Below are positions 27,144 through 34,614 of a stretch of 64,000 nt of DNA, piece by piece. This DNA is from Bdellovibrionales bacterium (GTDB lineage: Bacteria > Bdellovibrionota > UBA1018 > CAIMNF01), in contig JAFEAO010000006.1 of assembly GCA_018266375.1 (NCBI GenBank), positions 124,001 through 188,000 on the forward strand. The letters are read 5' to 3'. Made by a program: the position numbers and the translations under genes. Positions within the stretch are counted from its first letter, which is position 1. The number at the start of each line of letters is the position of its first letter. A model generated the notes under the pieces. The model was not told the DNA's origin and made no database searches. It saw nothing but the letters and a program-made list of their open reading frames with translations.

Positions 27144-27920
27144 CTATTTTAAGCAAATCACCCCTGGTGTTGGGTTGTCCCAGCAATGCGTGTCTTTGTC
27201 TTCAATCACTTGAACTCCGGGTTCAATGGCGCCGGTTTGATCTATGAATTGTAAATGGGGTTCTGCCAGCGGACGTGGGTTGGAACTCGGCCAAGAACTG
27301 GTAGGCCTTGGTTTTACTTTAGGCATCGGACCTCGTCCGACATATACGGCCACCGCGCTTGAACATTCTCGCGGTTGTCCCGCCAAGATCGAAGTAAATT
27401 TGTATTGGACCTGCACATAAGCGTCGATGGAATCCTCTCCGAACAGGGTTCCCATGACGTTACTCGCTTTACGAATCGATCTGCGGCTGGTCCCCGAGTA
27501 GAGGCTCAGGCGGTAATGTACATTTTCTGAGAATCTGCCCGGGTCTCCGAGAACTTCGATCTTAGGATCGTAAGATTCGTACATGTCGCGCAAGGACATG
27601 ATCGAAGTTGTAGCGTTCAGACCCTGAAACACGCGAACCTTCGGATCTGAGATTCCTTTTTGCTTGAGGAGTTCAACCACTTTGTCGATTTGGATATTGC
27701 AAAGGCCCACGTCGAAGGTCGCAAACAAACGGTTGGCTTGTTGGATATCGATTTTTTCGGTGTTTCGGCAGAGCTCCTGCGGAAAAAAATAGTACCAGCC
27801 GGGATCAGTTGCCGACGCGTAGATTTGGTCGCCCGCACCTAGCATGACTGGTTTGTCTAGATTGATTTGCGCCTGAGCACCGATCGATACTAGTAACGAA
27901 AAAAATATTAAAATACGCAT
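27144..27920 (-). CDS. Exported protein of unknown function, 258 aa
   Basis: Not recognised. A signal peptide (MRILIFFSLLVSIGAQA) is followed by about 240 residues of mixed alpha/beta character with DPGWYYFFPQELC early on, three further Cys residues, and a Pro-rich stretch (KPRPTSSWPSSNPRPL) near residue 208. It is the last of four closely packed genes for exported proteins, 3 bases after the lipoprotein gene. Its early D-x-x-x-YYF motif recalls the W-Y-F and F-L-Y motifs in the two larger proteins of the same operon, which may be distant relatives. It is convergent with the iron-sulfur flavoprotein gene with no spacer. Confidence 0.78.
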   Translation of the reverse strand: MRILIFFSLLVSIGAQAQINLDKPVMLGAGDQIYASATDPGWYYFFPQELCRNTEKIDIQQANRLFATFDVGLCNIQIDKVVELLKQKGISDPKVRVFQGLNATTSIMSLRDMYESYDPKIEVLGDPGRFSENVHYRLSLYSGTSRRSIRKASNVMGTLFGEDSIDAYVQVQYKFTSILAGQPRECSSAVAVYVGRGPMPKVKPRPTSSWPSSNPRPLAEPHLQFIDQTGAIEPGVQVIEDKDTHCWDNPTPGVICLK

Positions 27921-27923
27921 GAT

Positions 27924-28268
27924 TTACTCCTGACAAATTGAGCGCAAAAAGCACTCGGTTTCTTGTTTGCTCAGCCCGGGAAGTTTATTCCAGGAATCGA
28001 GCGTAATGATTTCTTTTGGCACTTGGCCGCTAGCGGTTCGATTGGCGATGAGCGCTTTCACGTATCGGGTCAACGATGGCGCGGTTGCTTGGGAATGGGG
28101 GCAGCTGGATTGTAATTTTTGGACAGCTGAACTCACCACCGGACCAAGATTACAGTATTCAGCCTGATCCGTATCCGGATTCGAGCCTGAACCGCCAGTC
28201 TCCGATTTGCCGTCTTTGCCGCAACCCTGCAGCAAGAGGAAGGCAACAACCATCCATTTAGTTTTCAC
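27924..28268 (-). CDS. Small lipoprotein, 114 aa
   Basis: Not recognised beyond its lipobox. Starting from the GTG at 28268, which has AGGAG five bases upstream, the protein reads VKTKWMVVAFLLLQGC, a type II signal ending in L-L-Q-G-C. The Gly/Ser-rich linker after the lipid Cys is followed by about 85 mostly helical residues with five further Cys. An alternative TTG start at 28289 is less likely. The gene overlaps the end of the upstream gene by 11 bases and sits inside the sigma-54 type operon for exported proteins. Confidence 0.74.
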   Translation of the reverse strand: MKTKWMVVAFLLLQGCGKDGKSETGGSGSNPDTDQAEYCNLGPVVSSAVQKLQSSCPHSQATAPSLTRYVKALIANRTASGQVPKEIITLDSWNKLPGLSKQETECFLRSICQE

Positions 28269-29151
28269 GAGACTCCTCGCATTTCTCAATCATTTCGGCT
28301 CCTCGTTTGATTTCAAGCCGCGCGGTACAATTAAGCCGCGAGGATAACAGCGTCTCGCCGATGCTGACCCGGTTCGGCAACGTTTTAAGAAACCGATCGA
28401 CGAGCACTGGATCCATCTTTAACTTGCCTTTTCCTGCGCTTTTCATGATCAGCGATCGAAAATAGTAGGCGAGAATCGTCACTGTGTCTTCGTCGGTGTA
28501 TCCGTGAATTTCGAAACTTTCGAAAACGCCTTTTGAAGAAAGGGTTCTTTTGATCTCTGCGAAGGTGACTGGATTCTCTTTCCAAGTGTCCAGCAATTTC
28601 GAAATCGACTTACGATTGGCTCGAATCGAATAGTCTCGAATGGCACCCTGCAGCTGATAACTGACCTCGTACGAGCCGATGCCTTCGTTGTCATACTTCT
28701 CAGTGAGGGCTTGTTCATCCTTGGCAGAGACCTTGATGACTTTGCTTCCGTATGGGTTATCAAGAATGGCCAAGTTACCGAGCGTCTGAAAATTGCGGAA
28801 GTAATCCGCGACTTCTCCAGACAGAGCCTCCCGCTGCACCTGAATGGATTCCTGAAATAAATCAGGTCGCATCGACATCGTTTCGAATCCGCTTTGGCGG
28901 AGCGAGATGATTGCGCTTTCTTCCTGTGGGTCCATCTGATTGTAGATCAGGAGCGTGCAAACGCTATTTTTGCATTTAAAGTCCTGACTCAGCAGTGTCG
29001 GTGCATAGAGAAAGGATCCGTCCTGTGTTTCCATTAAATGGAGACGATGAGTGATTTGATTCGAATCCAGGAGCACCGGCCCACGCGTTTGCGCGTGGGC
29101 CGCGCCGTTCAGGAGGGGTAACAACAAGATCGTAAGTTGAATTGTTTTCAT
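28258..29151 (-). CDS. Exported protein of unknown function, 297 aa
   Basis: Not recognised. The signal peptide MKTIQLTILLLPLLNGAAHA is preceded by a GGAGGAGAA ribosome site. The mature part contains DGSFLYAPTLL near residue 43, CKNSVCTLLIYNQ near 59, a central helical part and a Cys pair near the C-terminus (RLNCTARLEI and IEKCEES), so disulfides are likely. It starts 9 bases after the stop of the 327-residue exported protein, and the lipoprotein gene begins inside its end. Confidence 0.78.
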   Translation of the reverse strand: MKTIQLTILLLPLLNGAAHAQTRGPVLLDSNQITHRLHLMETQDGSFLYAPTLLSQDFKCKNSVCTLLIYNQMDPQEESAIISLRQSGFETMSMRPDLFQESIQVQREALSGEVADYFRNFQTLGNLAILDNPYGSKVIKVSAKDEQALTEKYDNEGIGSYEVSYQLQGAIRDYSIRANRKSISKLLDTWKENPVTFAEIKRTLSSKGVFESFEIHGYTDEDTVTILAYYFRSLIMKSAGKGKLKMDPVLVDRFLKTLPNRVSIGETLLSSRLNCTARLEIKRGAEMIEKCEESREN

Positions 29152-29160
29152 TTTCTCCTC

Positions 29161-30144
29161 CTATTCCTTCAGTGGAGCGACACGGATCTGAATTTGAGAT
29201 TCGTGTAAACGAGTTCCTTGCATTTTGTAATCGCCCTTGAAACCGAAGTCTTCCTCACTTCTCACGTAACCCGCGCGTAATCCAAAAGCTGCGCCTTGGC
29301 CCGGCGCCGGCAGCGCCTCGCCTTGTGGAATCTTGGTTTTACGTTCGAAGATTTCTTTGATGACGAGATCGAAAACCTGGTCGAACATGTCGAGCGTGCT
29401 ACGGCTCGTGTTGTTTGGATCGACCGTGGTCGGAGGCTGAGTCATGTCTCCGTCTTTGAATTCGGTCAATTTGATGTAGCCCATACGAGCGTATTTTTGG
29501 AGTAGCGTTTTGATCGCTACTTCAACAAACCAGTAGCGAGCTCGTGCCTCCATCGCGAACTCGGTGTAGACTTGGTTCATGTTGACTTCGTAATGAATCG
29601 TGTGAGCGTCGGCTGCGACTTTATATTGCACGGTCGCGGAGCAGTTTACCCCGGAGCCATTTGTCATGGCCTCTTTAAGAATATCGATCGAATCCGGATC
29701 TTTGCTCGTCACGGTGACCGGGAGATGCTCTAAAAACGAGCCTACCTTGAGCGGGATCTGGATTTTTACATTTTCGCCGTCCACGTCCATGCACATGGTC
29801 GAATCCGTCTTTTCAAACGGAATAGCTGAGATATCGTTCGGCGAGATGTGCATTGTATCCGCGAATTGCTGCAAATCAGCTTGGCGCACCTGAGCTTGCC
29901 CACTGTATGCAAAGTAGAACCGGTTGGAGCGGATGACTGGCTTCGAAACGCTTCCGTCTAGGTTTGTGACGGGGTCGATTACGTTCGAGAAATACCAGTA
30001 CTTGTCTTTGTTTTCGTGGTCTCGGTAGAACAACACTCTTCCGTTCACCGTTGTGGCAAACGAACTGAGTAGTGGATAGGCTTGAGCAGTTGCGCTCATC
30101 AAAACAGGAACAACGGACATAGCGATAAGTATGATTGATTTCAT
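29161..30144 (-). CDS. Exported protein of unknown function, 327 aa, first gene of a sigma-54 type operon
   Basis: Not recognised. The signal peptide (MKSIILIAMSVVPVLMSATAQA) precedes a beta-rich first half with KDKYWYFSNVI and RFYFAYSGQAQV. A middle part carries two Cys (STMCMDVDGE and GVNCSATVQY), and an amphipathic helical region (residues 205-275) follows. AGGAG is 9 bases before the ATG, and a strong -24/-12 type promoter sits 30 bases further up. The two-strand WYF pattern and Cys spacing suggest a distant relation to the 297- and 258-residue proteins of the same operon. Confidence 0.8.
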   Translation of the reverse strand: MKSIILIAMSVVPVLMSATAQAYPLLSSFATTVNGRVLFYRDHENKDKYWYFSNVIDPVTNLDGSVSKPVIRSNRFYFAYSGQAQVRQADLQQFADTMHISPNDISAIPFEKTDSTMCMDVDGENVKIQIPLKVGSFLEHLPVTVTSKDPDSIDILKEAMTNGSGVNCSATVQYKVAADAHTIHYEVNMNQVYTEFAMEARARYWFVEVAIKTLLQKYARMGYIKLTEFKDGDMTQPPTTVDPNNTSRSTLDMFDQVFDLVIKEIFERKTKIPQGEALPAPGQGAAFGLRAGYVRSEEDFGFKGDYKMQGTRLHESQIQIRVAPLKE

Positions 30145-30174
30145 CTTTACGTCTCCTCTTCGGACGCACCAATG

Positions 30175-30190
30175 TGCAGGAGCCGTGCCA
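30175..30190 (-). promoter_or_regulatory. Sigma-54 (-24/-12) type promoter
   Basis: Read on the minus strand the site is TGGCACGGCTCCTGCA, which matches the -24/-12 consensus TGGCACG-N4-TTGCA at all but one position, with exactly ten bases between GG and GC. The start would fall near 30164, leaving about 20 bases to the ATG at 30144 with the AGGAG in between. An upstream activator site is expected but I cannot identify one. Confidence 0.8.
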
Positions 30191-30288
30191 CTAGATGAGA
30201 TCGATAATAAGACCGCGTTGGTGCTTAGACTGTGGTTCGAAACCTACAGTGAAGCGAAATCACAACAAGATAGGCTCAGGCCTAGCGG

Positions 30289-31920
30289 CTAAAGATTAAA
30301 ATCTTTTACCGCACCGAACTTGTCCGAGTATTTGCGGACTTCAGGAGTCACGTATTTCACGCGCACGCGGATCCGTCCGGTCATGCCGGCCGGGACTTCC
30401 CATGAGAACTTGTTTTGGTAGTCGGTGAGCTCGGTTTCTTTACCGGCTTCGACCTTGTACCAGTTCGCTGAGAGACCTTGAAGCTTCGGAGTCACGAGTT
30501 GCACCATTTTGCCGCGGCTGTTACGGTTCATGCCGACTTTGACGTCGTCGATGAGGCTCATGCGCGCGAGGAACCGTTGCCACATGTTTTCCTTATCCAC
30601 GACGCAGAACTTCGGTGTCGTCATGTCGCGCATCAAGCACGAATCGTGAGTCGGACGATAGCCAACTTTATTATTGCCTTCCGAAAAGCTCACGAACGCG
30701 CCTACGTTATCCTTAGTAAAGTTATAAGTCGTTGGGTATGCGTACAGGCGGTAGAATGCAAGCACGTTATCGCCGTCGTGTTTGTTCTCGGTGAAAGTGA
30801 GTTTGTGCGAGCCCGGAGCCATGGGCTTCGGCCCAAGTTGGAAAAACTCACGGTCGTTAGAAAATGGGCCAGGGTGCTGAATCGTTTGACCGTCGATCGC
30901 GGAGATCACGTCGTCAGCGGTTTCCCAACCGACCGAGCTCATGTCGACGAGCACGTTGAAATCACCCGATGGAACCGCGAAGTTCGCGGAGACACCGCCG
31001 GTAGAAAGGTTTTTCCAGGAGTACTCGCCACCGAGGCTTTGAGCATCGTAAGCTTTGATGCCGCCGTTGGGTGCCCAGTGTGCCCAAGGCACGTTCGGAG
31101 TGCGGGAGTAGTTCGCGCCCGAATATACTTGGCCGCCGTCGTATTCTTCGCCGACGTCGCCGAAGTTGTGGCCGAGTTCGTGGCGAAGCACAATCATGCC
31201 GCTTTTTACTGAGCTGGTGCTGATCGCGTACTGACCGCCTAAGCCCCCGTAAAAGTTGTCGTTAGCAAGAAGGATCGGGTAATCGGTCGCTGGGGCCATG
31301 GCGATCGCGCGGTCAGCCGCGCTGGAGTTGCCGCACATGATGGCGCGCTTGGAGCCCTTTGGAGTGCGATACAATTTGAGTGCCGTGTTTTTTGGAGAGC
31401 CGTCGCCGATTCCGGATTCGGCCGACGCAACGAACACCGCGTACACGTTAAAGAGGGGGAGGTAGCTTGCGAAAGTACTGCCGGTGAAGAGGTTATCGGT
31501 CGTGCGTTTCGCGTCCGCGAAAAACTTTTCTTTCTCAGCGGCAGTGTAACCGTCGCCCACGATCGTGAGGTTGATGCGGTTCTCTTTCGGACCTTGCTCA
31601 ACGATCGCGCGAACGTCATCTGATGCGTGCATTTTCATCGCGCGACTTGCGCGATACATGTTCAACATCTCCGGGGTCGCGTCCGCGTCGTTGATTAAAT
31701 ATTCTTGGTAGATTTCCGGAGACGGCTTCATGTCTTCAGCGAGGAAACGTGGGAAGTAGCGGAGGCGAATTTTCTGTTTCGCCGCGACTTTTGCGAGAGA
31801 CGGATTGACCGAAACCACGCGAGCACCGGCGCGAGAGGTGATGTAACCCACCTTGTAGGAGGCCTGAGTTTGCGGGATGAAGAGGGCAGACAGTAATATA
31901 GGGAGAACGAGGTTTTTCAT
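30289..31920 (-). CDS. Secreted M64 family (IgA-peptidase-like) metallopeptidase
   Basis: A 543-residue exported zinc peptidase. After a signal peptide (cut near TQA, residue 20) comes a prodomain-like region. The M64 core follows: NLTIVGDGYTAAEKEKFFAD near residue 117, then LPLFNVYAVFVAS, and the zinc site RHELGHNFGDVGEEYDGG near 248, where the HExGH pair and the later Glu or Asp bind zinc. The C-terminal third has the NxxPTxxSCLMRD-like pattern (RPTHDSCLMRD) and a beta-rich end. Members of this family include the IgA1 peptidase of Clostridium. Here the likely substrates are external proteins. Single gene with an AGGAG just upstream. Confidence 0.9.
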   Translation of the reverse strand: MKNLVLPILLSALFIPQTQASYKVGYITSRAGARVVSVNPSLAKVAAKQKIRLRYFPRFLAEDMKPSPEIYQEYLINDADATPEMLNMYRASRAMKMHASDDVRAIVEQGPKENRINLTIVGDGYTAAEKEKFFADAKRTTDNLFTGSTFASYLPLFNVYAVFVASAESGIGDGSPKNTALKLYRTPKGSKRAIMCGNSSAADRAIAMAPATDYPILLANDNFYGGLGGQYAISTSSVKSGMIVLRHELGHNFGDVGEEYDGGQVYSGANYSRTPNVPWAHWAPNGGIKAYDAQSLGGEYSWKNLSTGGVSANFAVPSGDFNVLVDMSSVGWETADDVISAIDGQTIQHPGPFSNDREFFQLGPKPMAPGSHKLTFTENKHDGDNVLAFYRLYAYPTTYNFTKDNVGAFVSFSEGNNKVGYRPTHDSCLMRDMTTPKFCVVDKENMWQRFLARMSLIDDVKVGMNRNSRGKMVQLVTPKLQGLSANWYKVEAGKETELTDYQNKFSWEVPAGMTGRIRVRVKYVTPEVRKYSDKFGAVKDFNL

Positions 31921-32123
31921 AGCTACTCCTGTGTGGATCGAGAGTAAGTTATAGACGAGCTATTCCGCTTTGCTTTTGTGAGCAAATCCTAAATAAGATC
32001 AATATCTTATGTTTGGGAAACTGAACAAATTGTAAAACCTATTGAATTCATTAAGCAATTATATCTATAGAATAACCAACTTTTTTTGTTGCATATTATG
32101 GCCTGATGTGTTAAACTAGCTGT

Positions 32124-32576
32124 ATGGAAAATATGAATAAAAAAACTTTAGCTAAGTCTCCAAACTGGGTAGGCGCTTTCATTCGCCAAAAGCGTGAAGA
32201 AAAGGGCCTCTCGCAAAAAGAACTCGGACAGAAGTTCGAGCCTGCAGTGACGACACAATTCGTGTCTAACTTGGAACGCGGTATCACTCCGGTGCCGGCA
32301 GTCCATGTAAACGCTTTGGTTCGCGCTCTTGAAATCAACGAACAAGAACTCATGATCCTGATGGAGAAAGAGTACGCTGCTAAGTTGACCCATAAAATAG
32401 CGGGTCAGCATATGGAACCGAATTCCGATGCACCAGCGGTGATCGTTGTTCCACGTTCTGAGGAAGCATTTTTCAAAATGCTCGTTCAAAACTTCAACAG
32501 TTTGAGCGAACAAGACCGCGCGCAGTTTAAAGGCCAACTTAAAGGTATTTTTGAATTGAGCATCCGCCGCGCTTAA
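32124..32576 (+). CDS. XRE/Cro-type HTH transcriptional regulator
   Basis: A 150-residue protein. Residues 16-72 form an HTH_3 domain: FIRQKREEKGLSQKELGQ for the first two helices, then TTQFVSNLERG for the recognition helix and a final helix VNALVRALEI. The C-terminal 75 residues are helical with FKMLVQNFNSLSEQDRA and may serve for dimerisation. A typical operator cannot be named. The 200 bases before it are AT-rich (about 70 percent), likely the control region for this gene and for the divergent M64 peptidase, which it might regulate. Confidence 0.88.
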   Translation: MENMNKKTLAKSPNWVGAFIRQKREEKGLSQKELGQKFEPAVTTQFVSNLERGITPVPAVHVNALVRALEINEQELMILMEKEYAAKLTHKIAGQHMEPNSDAPAVIVVPRSEEAFFKMLVQNFNSLSEQDRAQFKGQLKGIFELSIRRA

Positions 32577-32613
32577 TCGCGCCGTCGCGGTTCATGTTGA
32601 TCGCTGATCAAAT

Positions 32614-33549
32614 ATGAGCGAAGAAAATTCGAGCGGGCATCCCAGAACACGGGGTGCCCGCTCTTTTTTGAATGACGATGTACCCGTCCGCCACGGTTCC
32701 GTGCTCAGCTTCGATGGGCACCCCGTCTTCTTTAGCGTGGAAGGTCCGAACGAGCCTCTCAAACCCACCTTGGTCTTTTGTTACGGGATCGCGTGCTCGA
32801 CCCTCCATTGGACTTACCAGATCGATTATTTCCGTAAAAATTACCGCTGCGTTTGGATGGATTACCGCGGGCATTGCAATACCAAGCTTCCGAACGATTT
32901 ATCATCGATGACCGTTGAGGCAAGTGCCCGAGACCTTCGCGCGGTCTTAAATTTCCTAGAGATTGAAAAGTCGATTCTTCTCGGCCACAGTATGGGCGTG
33001 AGCGTGGTTCTCGAATACACGCGCTTGTTTCCGGAAGACGTGATGGCGATCGTGCTCGCGAACGGTACGCCGAAGCGCCCGCTTGAAACTTTATTTGGGG
33101 GAAACTTTTTGATCCCGGCGTTCAGCGCTCTTTCCTTCCTCGAAAAGCAAAAGCCTGAATTCGTGTACAAGGTTTGGAAGCTCCAGCAAAAGACAAAAAT
33201 GATTGGGAACTGGCTCGGTGCCCTCGGATTCAATCGTGCGCTCACGAACCCAGGCGACATTCGTACGTACGCGCGTCAGATTGCGGATTTACATCCAGCC
33301 GTGCTCACTCGCATGATGGATGATTATCAACATTACGATGCGACACCCTGGTTACACGAAATCAAACAGCCGACGTTGATCATTTCAGGAGAGAAGGATC
33401 TGATCACGCCCCCCGACACGCAAAAGTTATTGCATCAGCTGATCCCCAATTCCGAACTCGTGACGATTCAGCATGGTAGTCACTGCTCCACACTCGATTT
33501 GCCGGAGTACGTCAATTTGCTCATCGAGCGCTTTATCTCTAAGCTTTAG
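32614..33549 (+). CDS. Alpha/beta hydrolase; true start uncertain
   Basis: A 311-residue frame with a complete alpha/beta hydrolase core: the oxyanion strand LVFCYGIACST near residue 50, MDYRGHCNT near 86, the nucleophile elbow LLGHSMGVSV near 127, the acid in SGEKDLITPP near 263 and the catalytic His in QHGSHCS near 289. The first ATG at 32614 has no ribosome site, and a strong terminator hairpin lies within the first 19 codons. The protein may therefore start later, for example at TTG 32668 or GTG 32701. Substrate unknown. In either case the core is intact. Confidence 0.83.
   Translation: MSEENSSGHPRTRGARSFLNDDVPVRHGSVLSFDGHPVFFSVEGPNEPLKPTLVFCYGIACSTLHWTYQIDYFRKNYRCVWMDYRGHCNTKLPNDLSSMTVEASARDLRAVLNFLEIEKSILLGHSMGVSVVLEYTRLFPEDVMAIVLANGTPKRPLETLFGGNFLIPAFSALSFLEKQKPEFVYKVWKLQQKTKMIGNWLGALGFNRALTNPGDIRTYARQIADLHPAVLTRMMDDYQHYDATPWLHEIKQPTLIISGEKDLITPPDTQKLLHQLIPNSELVTIQHGSHCSTLDLPEYVNLLIERFISKL
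32631..32669 (+). terminator. Rho-independent terminator after the HTH gene
   Basis: GAGCGGGCATCCC (32631-32643) pairs with GGGGTGCCCGCTC (32651-32663) through one G-U wobble, with a 7-base loop and then six T. It ends the HTH gene transcript 55 bases after the stop. It also lies inside the first codons of the longest frame for the hydrolase, so it could instead act as an attenuator. Confidence 0.85.
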
Positions 33550-33691
33550 CTCCGGCCGATGCTCGGGCTCTTCCGCGCAGTATTAAATGAAAAACGTTTA
33601 AACCCACCCCGGTTGCTCGGTCGCTGTATCAATCCGCAACACTCTCCCGTCGATTTCCGCGTAAATATTTGAAATGCTTAAGGTACTGACT

Positions 33692-33707
33692 TGGCATCCA
33701 CGATGCA
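33692..33707 (+). promoter_or_regulatory. Sigma-54 (-24/-12) type promoter, weaker
   Basis: TGGCATCCACGATGCA has GG and GC exactly ten bases apart and keeps TGGCA and TGC of the -24/-12 consensus. It lies 33 bases before the ATG of the 124-residue helical protein, which leaves room for a start near 33718 and the AAAGGA ribosome site at 33729. Confidence 0.55.
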
Positions 33708-33740
33708 TTTGTTAGGGGTGAGAATTGAAAGGACCACAGT

Positions 33741-34115
33741 ATGAAAACTTTGAATCAAATCATGTTCGCAGTCATAGCATTAACCCTCGTGAGCACAGCT
33801 CAAGCCGGTAACTTCAAAAAGAACCATCCACGCCGCGCTGAGGTCAATGAGCGCGTCCGTAACCAGCGTCAACGCATCCACGAAGGCGTAAAAAACGGCA
33901 CGATGACCAAAGACGAGGCCAAGAAAGAACGTCAAGATCTTCGCAACATCAAAGCCGAAGAGCATGCCGAAGTAAAAGCAAACGGCGGTCACATCACGAA
34001 AGCCGAACAAAAAGATCTCAATCAACAGCTGAACCAAAACAGTAAAGACATTTACCAGGAAAAACATGACGCTCAGTCAGCCCCAGTTGCGCCAGCAACC
34101 ACTGGTACTAACTAA
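33741..34115 (+). CDS. Exported helical repeat protein A, 124 aa
   Basis: Signal peptide MKTLNQIMFAVIALTLVSTAQA, then about 100 highly charged helical residues. Two units follow the pattern R-x3-Q-x2-RI-x3-x-x-x-G-x-(M/I)-T-x-(D/E)-E-A: first RNQRQRIHEGVKNGTMTKDE, then ANGGHITKAEQKDLNQQLN and NSKDIYQ. The family name is unknown to me. The next gene is a clear paralog with the same units, so they likely arose by tandem duplication and may act together. Probably periplasmic, possibly a wall- or stress-related helical hairpin protein. Confidence 0.8.
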   Translation: MKTLNQIMFAVIALTLVSTAQAGNFKKNHPRRAEVNERVRNQRQRIHEGVKNGTMTKDEAKKERQDLRNIKAEEHAEVKANGGHITKAEQKDLNQQLNQNSKDIYQEKHDAQSAPVAPATTGTN

Positions 34116-34140
34116 TTAACCCCATACCGAGGAGGTATAT

Positions 34141-34512
34141 ATGAAACGCACGTACTTAAACGCGGTAATCTTCGCCGCAATGATGGCCCTCGTGAGCAGC
34201 ACCGGTTTTGCCCGTGCAGACGACGCGCTCCCGGCAGCTCCAGCTGCTTCGACTGACGCCACTGCAGGTAAAGGCACAGGTGCTCACATCGAAAAGCGTA
34301 TCGATAAACAGCACAAACGCATTCAAAAGCTTGAAGAAAAAGGCAAGATCACCGCGGATCAAGCTTCTGATCTCAATAAGCAAGTAGATGCGGTCGCTAC
34401 GAAAGAGCAATCTGAGAAAGCAAACGGATTGAACAAAAGCGAGCGCAAGGAACTCAATCAAGAGCTCAACGCTTCTAGCAAGGCGATCAAAGCCGCGAAG
34501 AAGAAAAAATAG
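34141..34512 (+). CDS. Exported helical repeat protein B, 123 aa, paralog of A
   Basis: A signal peptide (MKRTYLNAVIFAAMMALVSS, cut near ARA) is followed by an Ala/Pro/Thr linker and the same two-unit helical part as its neighbour: KQHKRIQKLEEKGKITADQA, then ANGLNKSERKELNQELN and SSKAIKAAKKKK. It starts 25 bases after its paralog's stop, with a GAGGAGG ribosome site 7 bases before the ATG. A strong terminator follows, so the two genes form a closed transcription unit. Function unknown. Confidence 0.8.
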   Translation: MKRTYLNAVIFAAMMALVSSTGFARADDALPAAPAASTDATAGKGTGAHIEKRIDKQHKRIQKLEEKGKITADQASDLNKQVDAVATKEQSEKANGLNKSERKELNQELNASSKAIKAAKKKK

Positions 34513-34535
34513 TCGTTGATCCGCAACCAACGATA

Positions 34536-34577
34536 GAAAGCCCCTGGGACTACATGTCTCAGGGGCTTTCTGTTTTT
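34536..34577 (+). terminator. Rho-independent terminator after the helical protein pair
   Basis: GAAAGCCCCTGGGAC (34536-34550) and GTCTCAGGGGCTTTC (34556-34570) form a 15-bp stem with at most one mismatch or wobble and a 5-base loop, followed by TGTTTTTT. It lies 24 bases after the stop. Confidence 0.92.
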
Positions 34578-34614
34578 TGGTAAGAAGGAGAGCGGCTGAA
34601 ATCTTTTTGAAATT

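Noticed and set aside
27136-27176. AGGGGT ... ACCCCT inverted repeat at the convergent gene ends
   Set aside because: Six-bp arms with a loop of over 20 bases and no T-run; not a convincing terminator.
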